DNA of 64,000 nt. Origin: Paraburkholderia aromaticivorans (GTDB taxonomy: Bacteria; Pseudomonadota; Gammaproteobacteria; Burkholderiales; Burkholderiaceae). Positions within the stretch are counted from its first letter, which is position 1. Each line of letters begins with the position of its first letter. The notes under the pieces were generated by a model. It did no database searches, had not been told where the DNA came from, and was given only the letters and a program-made list of their open reading frames with translations. Below are positions 14,450-22,597 of this stretch, in pieces. Where the stretch lies: positions 4,278,001 through 4,342,000 of the forward strand of contig NZ_CP022989.1 of NCBI RefSeq assembly GCF_002278075.1. The letters run 5' to 3'. A program made the translations under genes and the position numbers.

Positions 14450-14851
14450 TTACTTCACGTGCACCGTGATGGTCTTGCTCATTGGCGGACCGTACGAACG
14501 ATGCGCGCCGTCGCCGAATTGCAGCGTCAGCGTGTGGTCGCCCGGCGGCAGCGTCAGATCGGTTTCGGTCTGGCCCTTGCCGAAGTGCAGCGACTTGTCG
14601 TTCGCGGGGACGACCTCGCCCTTGGGCAACGGCTTGCCGTCCACCAGCAGATGATGGTGGCCCGTGCCTTCCGTCATCGTGCCGGCCGGCGCGATCTTCA
14701 TGCCGTCGACACCGAACACCACGTGCACGGGATTGCTGACGGTCGCGCCGTCCGCCGGCTGGACGAACGACACGCTGGCGGCCTGCGCCGCGCCCGAGGC
14801 GGCGAGTAACCCGGCCAATACCGCACCAGCCAACCATGTGTTTTTGAGCAT
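14450..14851 (-). CDS. Periplasmic DUF4399 protein
   Basis: The 133-residue product begins with a signal peptide (MLKNTWLAGAVLAGLLAAS, cleavage probably after GAAQA). The rest matches DUF4399: PADGATVSNPVHVVFGVDGM, GTGHHHLLVDG and GDHTLTLQFGDGAHRSYGP. The histidine-rich GHHHLL turn may bind metal, but the function is unknown. I chose the ATG at 14851 over 14884 because AAGGAGA lies just upstream and the signal peptide then starts at residue 1. A long GC-rich inverted repeat at about 14403-14434 follows the stop and may end transcription. Confidence 0.82.
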   Translation of the reverse strand: MLKNTWLAGAVLAGLLAASGAAQAASVSFVQPADGATVSNPVHVVFGVDGMKIAPAGTMTEGTGHHHLLVDGKPLPKGEVVPANDKSLHFGKGQTETDLTLPPGDHTLTLQFGDGAHRSYGPPMSKTITVHVK

Positions 14852-15189
14852 CGTTTTTTCTCCTTGTTGGGAAACGAGAGTCACGCGCGGGCCATGTCGG
14901 CGACGCCGGCGCGCTCAGTGGCATGAGGCCGATCGTCGCAATTCATGCCGGGCGCCCCGGCGCGCCGGTCTAAAAGACTGGCTGCGGATCAGAGCATACA
15001 CGCAGTGTGCGACGCGGTTCGTCGAGCGGGTTCCGGGTTGTCCCCGGCGCGTGCGGGCGCTTTGCGGCGCCGCCGCATCGGTAGTTTTCTGCCGGATTGA
15101 CAAATTCCGGTACTATTGCGGGTCGCCGCCGTGCCCAAAAAAGGGGCAGACTGGGCGGATCTTTGCATTGAACTGGAAAAGAGTGCGTC
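14852..15189. other. Intergenic stretch before rubredoxin
   Basis: These 338 bases separate the divergent DUF4399 and rubredoxin genes. Both promoters should lie here. A TTGACA hexamer at about 15098 is a possible -35 box for rubredoxin, but no good -10 box stands at normal spacing. I see no gene. Confidence 0.4.
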
Positions 15190-15381
15190 GTGAGCGAAGT
15201 AATTGAAGTGACTGAATATAAGAGCTGGGTCTGCCTGATTTGCGGCTGGATCTACAACGAGGAAGAAGGCCTGCCCGAGGAAGGCATCGCGCCTGGCACG
15301 CGCTTCGCCGCGATTCCCGACGACTGGCGCTGCCCGCTGTGCGACGTGGGCAAGGCCGAGTTCGCGGTGGTGGAATTCTGA
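15190..15381 (+). CDS. Rubredoxin
   Basis: The 63-residue product is a one-iron rubredoxin, a small cytosolic electron carrier. The four iron-binding cysteines are in two CxxC pairs, WVCLICGWIYNEEEG near residue 14 and WRCPLCDVGKAEF near residue 47. The start is a GTG at 15190, with GGAAAAGAG a few bases upstream. There is no alkane hydroxylase or reductase gene next to it, so the redox partner is not known. Confidence 0.93.
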   Translation: MSEVIEVTEYKSWVCLICGWIYNEEEGLPEEGIAPGTRFAAIPDDWRCPLCDVGKAEFAVVEF

Positions 15382-15624
15382 GGCGAGTCGATCGGGTTGC
15401 CGCAGCGCTGCGTTAATCATGCGCTAGCCGGCGGTACGCGCGGCCCAGCGGGTGATGCCTGCTGGGCCTTTTGTTTGGTGGGACGGCGCCGCAGCGCGAT
15501 TGCGGCTCTCCTCGCGTCCGGGCGTGTTTGATATACTCTGCGCTCGCTGGCGAATCTGGTCTCGCCCGAAACCCGCGGACCTTGTCCGGTCGAGGGATTG
15601 CGGCGATCATTCCAGTTTGGTCCT

Positions 15625-15699
15625 CTCCCTGTAGTTCAATGGATAGAACAAGTGCCTCCTAAGCGCTAGATACAGGTTCGATTCCTGTCAGGGGGACCA
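15625..15699 (+). tRNA. tRNA-Arg (anticodon CCT)
   Basis: All four arms fold. The acceptor pairs CTCCCTG (15625-15631) with CAGGGGG before the discriminator A. The D arm is GTTC/GAAC. The anticodon stem AGTGC/GCGCT closes loop CTCCTAA with anticodon CCT at 15658-15660. The T arm is ACAGG, TTCGATT, CCTGT. The CCA end is encoded (15697-15699). An integrase gene begins 168 bases downstream, so the 3' half is the likely attachment site. Confidence 0.95.
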
Positions 15700-15732
15700 A
15701 CTAGCTTCCCAGCAACACCCAAGTTCGCCTAG

Positions 15733-15767
15733 AAAAGCCCCACATGCCTTGCGCTGCGGGGCTTTTT
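15733..15767 (+). terminator. Hairpin terminator after the tRNA
   Basis: AAAAGCCCC at 15733-15741 pairs with GGGGCTTTTT at 15758-15767 around a GC-rich loop. The T-run follows the stem on the plus strand, and the A-run on the other side makes it usable in both directions. It separates tRNA-Arg from the integrase. Confidence 0.7.
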
Positions 15768-15812
15768 GCTGCCATCATTGCCCACGCTTGCCCAATACAA
15801 CCCAGATTAGTT

Positions 15813-15861
15813 GGGGGCATCAGTGGGGACATCCCCTTATGCCCCAAAAATCGATGCCCCC
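15813..15861. promoter_or_regulatory. Nested inverted repeats before the integrase (possible arm-type or operator sites)
   Basis: GGGGGCATC at 15813-15821 is matched by GATGCCCCC at 15853-15861, and GGGGCAT also matches ATGCCCC at 15839-15845. Between them is GGGGACATCCCC (15825-15836). GGGGGCATC and GGGGACATC are also near-direct repeats. This sits immediately upstream of the integrase start, between it and the tRNA. Integrase arm sites or an autoregulatory operator are the natural explanations; neither is proven. Confidence 0.5.
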
Positions 15862-15866
15862 ACGCC

Positions 15867-17066
15867 ATGCCCAAGCAAATAGCTCCGCTCACAGAGATGC
15901 AAGTTCGCAAGGCCAAGCCGACGGACAAATCCTATCGGCTCGCTGACGGCAAAGGCCTGTACCTTGAAGTGATGCCCAACGGCTCACGCTACTGGCGGAT
16001 GAAATACCGGTTCGACGGCAAGGAGAAGCGCGCCGCCTTCGGCGTCTATCCCGAAGTGTCACTCGCCGCCGCGCGCCAAGCCTGTCTTGCCGCCAGGAAG
16101 CAGCTCTCCGAAGGCATCGATCCATCGGCACAGAAGCAAGAAATCAAGCGTGTCCGCGCGCTGGAAGCCGCATCGTCGTTTGAAAAGGTCGCTCGCGAGT
16201 GGTTCGAGTCGCAAAAAGCCGGCTGGACCGAGGTCTACGCCGGCAAAGTGATCAATTCGTTGGAAGTCGATGCCTTCCCAAAGATCGGAGCCAAGCCGAT
16301 CGGAGACATCGAAGCGCCGCATATGCTGGAAATCGTGCGAGCGATCGAGGCCCGCGGCGTACGCGAGACGGCCAAGCGGGTACTCCAGCGATCCCGCGCT
16401 GTTTTCCAGTACGGCATCATGACAGGCCGATGCTCGCGCAACCCGGCTGCGGACATCGACGCCGAGACCGTGCTGAAGAAAGGCGCCGGCGTCAAACACA
16501 TGGCCCGAGTGAAGCCGGTGGAAATCCCGCAACTCATGAAGGACATCGCCGCCTACTCTGGCGATCGCGTGACGCAACTCGCGCTTCTGTTTATGGCCCT
16601 GACGTTCGTGCGCACGACTGAAATGATCAACGCCGAGTGGACGGAAATCGACGAGAAGGCTCGGGAATGGCGAATTCCAGCGGAACGCATGAAGATGCGC
16701 GATCCGCACATCGTGCCGCTGTCGCGCCAGGCGCTAGAAGTGATTGACGAACTGAAGAAGTTGAACGGCGCTGAGCGGCACCTCTTCTACAGTGTGCAAG
16801 GCCGGAAGCCGATCTCGAATAACACAATGCTCTTCGCCCTATATCGCATGGGCTATAAATCGCGCATGACCGGCCACGGTTTTCGCGGGCTTGCCGCTAC
16901 GGTATTGCGCGAGCTGGGCTACAGCCGCGATGTTGTCGATCGCCAGTTAGCACACGCCGAGCGGAATCAGGTGACGGCCGCCTACGTTCATGCCGAGTAT
17001 CTGCCGGAGCGTCGAAGGATGATGCAGCAATGGGCGGATTATCTCTCCGACCAGGCACGGTCATGA
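15867..17066 (+). CDS. int: P4-type tyrosine integrase
   Basis: The 399-residue product is a site-specific tyrosine recombinase of the phage P4/CP4-57 class that inserts elements into tRNA genes. It starts with the DUF4102 N-terminal domain (LTEMQVRKAKPTDKSYRLAD, then GKGLYLEVMPNGSRYW). The catalytic domain holds the first arginine in LTFVRTTEMINAEW, the HGFRGLAAT box, the QLAHAE histidine and the nucleophilic tyrosine in AAYVHAEYLPERRR. I chose the ATG at 15867 because homology begins there; the open frame runs back to 15744. It lies just after tRNA-Arg(CCT) and reads away from it. Confidence 0.92.
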   Translation: MPKQIAPLTEMQVRKAKPTDKSYRLADGKGLYLEVMPNGSRYWRMKYRFDGKEKRAAFGVYPEVSLAAARQACLAARKQLSEGIDPSAQKQEIKRVRALEAASSFEKVAREWFESQKAGWTEVYAGKVINSLEVDAFPKIGAKPIGDIEAPHMLEIVRAIEARGVRETAKRVLQRSRAVFQYGIMTGRCSRNPAADIDAETVLKKGAGVKHMARVKPVEIPQLMKDIAAYSGDRVTQLALLFMALTFVRTTEMINAEWTEIDEKAREWRIPAERMKMRDPHIVPLSRQALEVIDELKKLNGAERHLFYSVQGRKPISNNTMLFALYRMGYKSRMTGHGFRGLAATVLRELGYSRDVVDRQLAHAERNQVTAAYVHAEYLPERRRMMQQWADYLSDQARS

Positions 17067-17464
17067 AAACAGTGTTCCTGCTTCTCACCTAGTACGATGC
17101 AACGGCGGTTGTCCCTATCGCCCGGCGAGAGATCCCGGGCAATTTGGGCGCCCTATGACGACGAGCCCATCGCGCCATTCATCCTTTAATGCGATGAACT
17201 CAGCGTATTTTGCACAGAGTTAGAAGTGCTCCGGTAGGCGGCCATTCGATAATGGGTATGCTGATCGCTGTCAGTTGACATCGCGATCCCTGGCGTCGCT
17301 CTGACTCTTCTCGAATAGAGGATGGGATGTTAGTTGCACTATAAGCCGTCGGCCGCGCGCACCCGATGGGGGGTTGCGCCCGTCCATCGGAAGCGTAATC
17401 ATTGGCCGTGGAACCGCGACGCGACATATCAATCATTCATTGCACAAGACAATGGGCAAGTCAG

Positions 17465-18998
17465 TATGACTCCCCGGGCAGCGAGGCTGGCCACCGTGGG
17501 GAAGTGAATCGCGGGTTAGCATGCTGCCAGAGCCGCAAGAGTGTGGCCGGAGCCACCACTCGACGGTTTGTTTCCGACACGGAGGCCAGCATGAGCCAGG
17601 ATAGCACGTTATACGTTGGGCTGGACGTTCACAAAGACTCGATCACGGTTGCCTACGCGATGGGCCTGGACGAAGTTGAACTGTTCGGCAAGATCGGCAC
17701 GACACACATGGAAGTCGATCGTCTATGCAAGCGACTGCAATCCAAGGCCAGGCATGTTCACGTTGTCTATGAGGCAGGTCCTTGTGGTTACGGACTGAAT
17801 CGCCGGCTCGTCGAGAAAGGCTTCGATTGCATGGTGTGTGCGCCATCGCTGATTCCGAGAAAGCCCGGTGATCGCGTCAAGACCGACCGGCGCGACGCGT
17901 TCAAACTGGTGCGTTCGCTGCGAGCCGGCGATCTATCCGCAGTGCATGTGCCGACCGTGGAAGACGAGGCGTTTCGCGATCTGGCCAGGGCGTGGTCGTC
18001 CGGCCGGGACGATCTGAAACAGGCCAGGCAGCGATTGAAGTCTTTCCTCCTTTCCCACGGCGTACGTTACTGCGGTCTGGCGAACTGGGGGCCCGCGCAC
18101 CGGCGGTGGCTGAGTACCCTTTCGTTCGATAGTGCGTGGCAGCAACTGGCGTTCAACGAACACCGCCGCACCATCGAAGATCGCCTTGCGCAGTGTGACC
18201 GACTGGAGGCAGCGCTGCACGAAGCTGTCGTTAGCTGGCGGTTCTATCCGGTCGTACTGGCGTTGCAGGCGATGCGCGGCATCCAGTTCACTTCGGCGGT
18301 GGGACTGGTGTCCGAACTCGGAGATCTGTCGCGCTTTGAACACCCGCGGCAGTTGATGGCGTGGCTGGGCGTTACGCCGTCGGAACATTCATCAGGTAGC
18401 AAACGGCGCCAGGGCAGTATCACCAAGGCCGGAAACAGCTATGCAAGAAAGCTGCTGGTTGAATCAGCCTGGAGCTACCAGCATCCGGCGCGCGTGAGCA
18501 AAGACATACAGAGCCGGCAGGAAGGCATACCCAAGCCCATTATCGATCGGGCCTGGGATGCCCAGCTACGCCTGTGTGGCCGATATCGCAGGCTCGTGGC
18601 CAGAGGAAAGAGCCGGCAAGTTGCAATCATTGCTGTGGCCCGTGAACTTGCCGCGTTCATCTGGGACATCGGCCGAATGGGGATGACCCTGGCGGTACCG
18701 CAAAGCGAACAGCCTGCGTAACGAGTTTTTCCACCCAACACCTCACACACTGCGAGTTTCCTGAAGGCGGCGTAGCCCGGTATCTGAGCAATCCGCGTTC
18801 CTGTTTGGCAACGGCATCAGGCCGACTTGTGTGGCAAGAAAGCGGCAGGCTCATGACACGGACCTCTGTAATGCGGTACCCAATCCGCGAATATCAGCGT
18901 GATCCGCCGTCGAGATTTACTGCTACGTCGCCCTCAGGAAATTCAAAAACGCCTATGAATAAGATTTAAAACCCACCCTATTGACACGGGGAGTCATA
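17465..18998 (+). mobile_element. IS110-family (IS1111-type) insertion sequence
   Basis: A 12-base inverted repeat, TATGACTCCCCG at 17465-17476 and its complement at 18987-18998, brackets a transposase gene of the IS110 family. Subterminal repeats of this kind are the mark of the IS1111 branch; classical IS110 members lack them. The exact tips lie some bases outside the repeats and cannot be fixed from one copy. The left flank (17067-17464) holds no gene I can support. The 260 bases after the transposase fit the long 3' non-coding end of the family. Confidence 0.7.
17591..18721 (+). CDS. IS110/IS1111-family transposase
   Basis: The 376-residue product has the two domains of IS110 recombinases. 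The N-terminal RuvC-like DEDD domain starts with LYVGLDVHKDSITVAYA and continues with KTDRRDAFKLVRSLRAGDL. The C-terminal Transposase_20 domain has MRGIQFTSAVGLVSELGDLS, then WLGVTPSEHSSGSKRRQGSI and the serine-containing TKAGNSYARKLL. I chose the ATG at 17591, preceded by ACACGGAGG; the open frame extends to 17402. Members of this family are now known to use a bridge RNA from their non-coding ends, so the stretches at 17477-17590 and 18722-18986 are worth folding. Confidence 0.92.
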   Translation: MSQDSTLYVGLDVHKDSITVAYAMGLDEVELFGKIGTTHMEVDRLCKRLQSKARHVHVVYEAGPCGYGLNRRLVEKGFDCMVCAPSLIPRKPGDRVKTDRRDAFKLVRSLRAGDLSAVHVPTVEDEAFRDLARAWSSGRDDLKQARQRLKSFLLSHGVRYCGLANWGPAHRRWLSTLSFDSAWQQLAFNEHRRTIEDRLAQCDRLEAALHEAVVSWRFYPVVLALQAMRGIQFTSAVGLVSELGDLSRFEHPRQLMAWLGVTPSEHSSGSKRRQGSITKAGNSYARKLLVESAWSYQHPARVSKDIQSRQEGIPKPIIDRAWDAQLRLCGRYRRLVARGKSRQVAIIAVARELAAFIWDIGRMGMTLAVPQSEQPA

Positions 18999-20043
18999 TC
19001 AACAGGAAGACGATCTCCCCCTTGCAGAACGACGGGCGCTCGCCATCAAGCTCCTTTTGAATGGTGTGGGGGTTTGCGAGGTCTCAAGAGAAGCTCAACT
19101 GAGCCGTCCGACCGTGAGCAAATACAAGAACTTGGTCGAGAGAGGCGGCCCTGAGGCCCTGGCTCCTCTTCCCATCCACGGGCCGGGCCCGCGATTGGAT
19201 GACGCATCGCAGAGTTGGCTGGTCAGCGCAATCAAACATTCACCCAGTCTTCACGGCTATCCGGGGCCGACCTGGACCACCAGCCAGCTAAGAGAGGTAA
19301 TCTTTCGGCGCCTTGGCATTCGGTTTTCAGCGTCGCACGTTGGTTACCTCGTGCGGAGTTACGGCCTCGCCTACCGGCTCGGCTACTCATCGTCAAGTAA
19401 GGCATCTCCCGGCACTGCCAAGAAATCTCCGGCCGGCATCTATGCTGCTCGCCGAACGCGCGCTGCGAAGATGCTGCTGCATGGAAGCAGTGTCGAGCAC
19501 GTGGCCAAAACGCTCGGCATCGGCGTGCCCACGGTTCGAAAATACAGATCCATGGTGAACGCCGGTGGGGTTGACGCTGTAGACGAGCTCAAGCCATCCG
19601 GGAAGCAGGCGGCACTTTCCGCCGGCGATCTTGACTGGTTACGTGACAAACTGGAAGACAAACCTACCGCGCACGGTTACGAAACCGAACTGTGGAGGAC
19701 CGGGGATGTTAAGAGGCTGATCATGGAAAAGTTCGGCATTTACCACTCCGACGGCTATATAAGGACCATCGTCGGAAAGCTTGGGCTGGAGCATAGGATA
19801 CGTCCGCCAAAGCCGCGCACGGAGAAGAAGCGGCTGACGATAAATGACGAAGTGCTGGCATGGGTCGCAGCCACACTGAAAGAGTCGCCGCGAGCACACG
19901 GCATAGACGCTGATCACTGGACGAACGCGCGTTTGCGCATCGCGATCCGTCAGCGGGTTGGCGTCGACTACACTCGTGGATATATCCTAAAAATTGCCAT
20001 GCGTGCGGGGGTGGCGGATCTGCTTACAGCACGCCGTAGCTGA
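18985..20043 (+). pseudogene. Repeated helix-turn-helix protein, 5' end cut by the IS
   Basis: The frame is open from 18985 and encodes about 350 residues. The first usable start is a TTG at 19057, but helix-forming residues homologous to a later repeat already occur upstream (LPLAERRALAIKLLLNG). The frame opens exactly at the right repeat of the IS, so the true start was probably removed by it. The protein holds two full copies and one half copy of a unit with a helix-turn-helix (SREAQLSRPTVSKYK; AKTLGIGVPTVRKYR) and a winged part (SLHGYPGPTWTTSQL; TAHGYETELWRTGDV; RAHGIDADHWTNARL). The unit resembles the DNA-binding end of IS630/Tc1-type transposases. No DDE catalytic domain follows. Function is unknown. 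Confidence 0.6.
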
Positions 20044-20172
20044 TCAAGTGGTTCTAGTATTGATCTGTATTAGCCTGGACTGCACCTGACAGGTAGCCGG
20101 AGACTCAAACCCCGCAATTCCTTATAATCAGGCGCTCAGATCAGTAATGACGCCATAAAGCTGGCGGGCAAT

Positions 20173-20526
20173 ATGAAAACAAAGAAACTGGAAGGCACCT
20201 TGCTCGACTACTGGGTATCGCGTGCGCTGCAAACGCCCATCGATCGCAGCAAGCGTTTCGATCCAGTAAGCGCCGGAGCCCAGACACATTACGACCCACG
20301 AGACTATCCGGTCGGCAGCGGCCCGGGCGTCGTGCCGCCTTACTCAACCGATTGGGGCGCGGCCGGTGCTGTCATAGACCGCATGAGCGCAGGTCGCAAT
20401 GGGATACGCCTTATCGGTTCGCTCGACGACGGATTCCAGGCAGATCACGCGTCAGGCGCGACACCGCTCGTCGCGCTGATGCGTTCGTTCGTCGTCAATG
20501 TGTTTGGAGTCGACGTTCCGGGCTAG
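20173..20526 (+). CDS. Prophage protein, DUF2591-like
   Basis: The 117-residue product starts MKTKKLEGTLLDYWVSRA and contains HYDPRDYPVGSG, which fits the DUF2591 family of small phage proteins of unknown function. The start at 20173 has GGCGGGC upstream. Its last 32 bases overlap the end of the convergent acyltransferase gene. It may mark the left end of the prophage, since everything to its left belongs to the integrase, IS and helix-turn-helix segment. Confidence 0.68.
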   Translation: MKTKKLEGTLLDYWVSRALQTPIDRSKRFDPVSAGAQTHYDPRDYPVGSGPGVVPPYSTDWGAAGAVIDRMSAGRNGIRLIGSLDDGFQADHASGATPLVALMRSFVVNVFGVDVPG

Positions 20527-21580
20527 GCCGACGCGGGAACCGCAGCCGCATAGCCGGTTTCTCGATCACGAACCATGATGCCAGCGTGAACGCGAGCGAG
20601 ACGGCGAAGGTCGATGCGACCATCGCCAGTTTCGGGTGCGAGAAGCCGCCAAAGAAGCCCGCGATTGGATCGTGACCTGCATAGAGCATCACGTGAATCA
20701 CAGGGTAATGCCACAGATAGAAGCCGTACGAGACGCGACCGAGCCCTGCAAGCGGCGACACGTCGAGCCCTCGAACCAACAGCGACGACTGAGCCGTCAC
20801 CACTCGAGCGATCACCAGCGCGGCGGCAATCGCCGTGACGGCGTAGCCATGCGGATTCACTGCGAACCCGACCACGTGCGGATTGAACAACGCCAAACAC
20901 AAGTACCCCGCGCCGACCGGCCACAGATAGCCCAACTGCCGCACGCGCTCATGGCTCAGAAGCGCGAGCAACGCGCCATAGATAAGACCGTCGGTGTGGG
21001 TATCGAAACCCGAATAGATCCGCGCGAGCGAAACATGGTCAACGGAAAACAACCAGTAGCGCCATCCGCAGATCGCCAGCGCGATCGCCACGAGCCCAAT
21101 GAGCGCGCGGCGCCGGTCAAGTGTCATCAGCCCCAACAGAATAAGCGGCCATAGCAGATAAAACTGCTCTTCGATCGCCAGCGACCAGGTGTGCCCGGTC
21201 AGAACGGCGTCGTACCCGCCGAAGGCGCGAACCCAGTTCATTACGTAGAGAAGCGCCGGCAATACTTCCAGAGGCCCGCTCAGGCGAGGCTCGAACATCG
21301 AACAGTAAATCGCTACCGCAGCCAGCACGCCGAACAAGGCGGGATAGAGGCGCCGCGCCCGTCGACCGTAGAAGGCGGCCAGGCTAATGCGACGTGCGCG
21401 CGCATACTCAGCCGCCAGCAGACGTGTAATCAGGAAGCCGCTGAGGACGAAAAAGACATCGACGCCGATGAAGCCACCATCGACGCCCGCAAGACCGGTA
21501 TGAGACAGAAAGACCGCCAGAACAGAGAGTGCGCGGAGGCCGTCGAGACCGGCAATGCGTCCGGCATTTTGGTGTGTCAT
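20495..21580 (-). CDS. Acyltransferase-3 family membrane protein (OafA/Oac type)
   Basis: The 361-residue polytopic inner-membrane protein belongs to the acyltransferase-3 family, which moves acetyl groups onto O-antigen or other surface sugars. The R-x10-H active motif is in GLRALSVLAVFLSHTG near residue 15. GVDVFFVLSGFLITRLL and AFYGRRARRLYPAL follow, then about ten hydrophobic segments. It lacks a C-terminal SGNH domain. I chose the ATG at 21580 because the signature follows after 10 residues. In temperate phages such genes change the host O-antigen and block superinfection; that role is inferred. Confidence 0.88.
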   Translation of the reverse strand: MTHQNAGRIAGLDGLRALSVLAVFLSHTGLAGVDGGFIGVDVFFVLSGFLITRLLAAEYARARRISLAAFYGRRARRLYPALFGVLAAVAIYCSMFEPRLSGPLEVLPALLYVMNWVRAFGGYDAVLTGHTWSLAIEEQFYLLWPLILLGLMTLDRRRALIGLVAIALAICGWRYWLFSVDHVSLARIYSGFDTHTDGLIYGALLALLSHERVRQLGYLWPVGAGYLCLALFNPHVVGFAVNPHGYAVTAIAAALVIARVVTAQSSLLVRGLDVSPLAGLGRVSYGFYLWHYPVIHVMLYAGHDPIAGFFGGFSHPKLAMVASTFAVSLAFTLASWFVIEKPAMRLRFPRRPSPERRLQTH

Positions 21581-21750
21581 CGCCCGATTGCCGGGCGTTA
21601 TCCGGCCAGTATTACGAATTCTTTCGATTGTAACATTAGTAAGGATTATGATTCTTGGGCGAACCTTCAACCGCCAGCAACCTCTGACCGACCCTGCCTC
21701 CGGTACGCCAAACGATATACGCTGTACATTCGTACATCAGCGCGACTTTG

Positions 21751-22260
21751 CTAGCCAAGCAGCGACGCTTGAGCATCGTCGTCCAGCTTTGGCGCAGGAT
21801 TTTTCGCGGCCTTCGGCGCGGCTTCGGCAAACATCTCTTCGGCCGGCAATAGATTGACGAACGACCGTGCCCCATCGGTGCTGCGCGCGCCGAGCCAGTC
21901 GTCGCACTCTTCCGGTCGTAGGATCACGAGCGATCGCTTCTCGTCGCCGGGCCGGAGAAACCGCTTCATGAGCGGATGCCCGTCAGCGTTGACCGGCAGC
22001 ATAGTGAACGAGAGAGAAGCGCCGTCCGGATCCTCCCACGCGCGCCAGAGTCCCGCGATGGCGAAAGGCCGGCCGCCCAACGCACCGCCTTTCCCGTCTC
22101 GTAGCTCGGCTCGTAAAAGCTTGCGCATGGAATCAGACAGAGCCGCAGCTTCTTCCTGGCGCCGCTGTAGCCGCGCTCCTCTCCTACTGACTCGGCGCGG
22201 GCATTCATCGTCGAAAGAGCGGATGCGGATGCTCGAAGAGTGGCGAAAAAATGGCCGAAG
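21751..22260 (-). pseudogene. SRAP (YedK/HMCES-like) gene, truncated and frameshifted
   Basis: Two frames together match an SOS-response-associated peptidase, which caps abasic sites in single-stranded DNA. The upstream frame gives STMNARAESVGEERGY and LIPCASFYEPSYETGKAVRW (22208 down to about 22080). The downstream frame continues with GGRPFAIAGLWRAWEDPDG to the stop at 21751. About six codons seem to be missing at the junction and the frame changes there. The N-terminal part with the catalytic Cys2 (MCGR) is absent; the hicA gene lies where it should be. The gene must be inactive. A downstream-only start at 22128 is possible but would make no enzyme. Confidence 0.75.
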
Positions 22261-22321
22261 GCGATGAGCCAGGACGGGAACGGGGAGAATTAATAAACAA
22301 AAATGTTGAGAAAGTTCTTGT

Positions 22322-22352
22322 GTGTTTAAACATTAGTGTTTAATATAAACAC
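22322..22352. promoter_or_regulatory. Palindromic operator before hicAB
   Basis: GTGTTTA and TAAACAC (22336-22352) form a perfect inverted repeat around ATA, and a half-site copy GTGTTTAAAC stands at 22322. The AT-rich stretch ends 21 bases before the hicA start. HicB antitoxins with a C-terminal DNA-binding domain repress their own operon at such sites, so this is the likely HicB operator. Confidence 0.62.
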
Positions 22353-22372
22353 TTGTTCAACAACACGGAGGG

Positions 22373-22552
22373 ATGGTGAAACAGGAAGAGTTTAAGCGGT
22401 GGTTGGAAGAGCAAGGCGTGGTAGTAGAGAACGGCAAGAAGCACTGGAAGGCCTACTACAACGGAAAGCAGACCACCGTACCGAGGCACCCCGGCAAGGA
22501 ACTGAAGGATGGAACCAGGCGGGCGATTCTCAAACAACTTGGACTGAAGTAA
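22373..22552 (+). CDS. hicA: HicA-type mRNA interferase toxin
   Basis: The 59-residue product starts MVKQEEFKRWLEEQGVVVEN and has the dsRBD-like fold pattern of HicA, with the catalytic histidine in KKHWKAYYNGKQ and the closing HPGKELKDGTRRAILKQLG. HicA cleaves mRNA when free. ACGGAGGG lies immediately upstream of the ATG. The antitoxin gene follows 45 bases later, in the usual toxin-first order. Confidence 0.88.
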   Translation: MVKQEEFKRWLEEQGVVVENGKKHWKAYYNGKQTTVPRHPGKELKDGTRRAILKQLGLK

Positions 22553-22597
22553 GGGGTAGCCCCGAAAGGGGCTTTCCCGCACCGTTTCTCATACGCA

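Noticed and set aside
17591..18721. Calling the IS110-type protein a phage gene
   Set aside because: The DEDD and Transposase_20 landmarks and flanking inverted repeats identify an insertion sequence.
22128..22208. Treating the two SRAP frames as two separate genes
   Set aside because: Together they follow one family alignment with a gap; neither part alone holds the catalytic residues.
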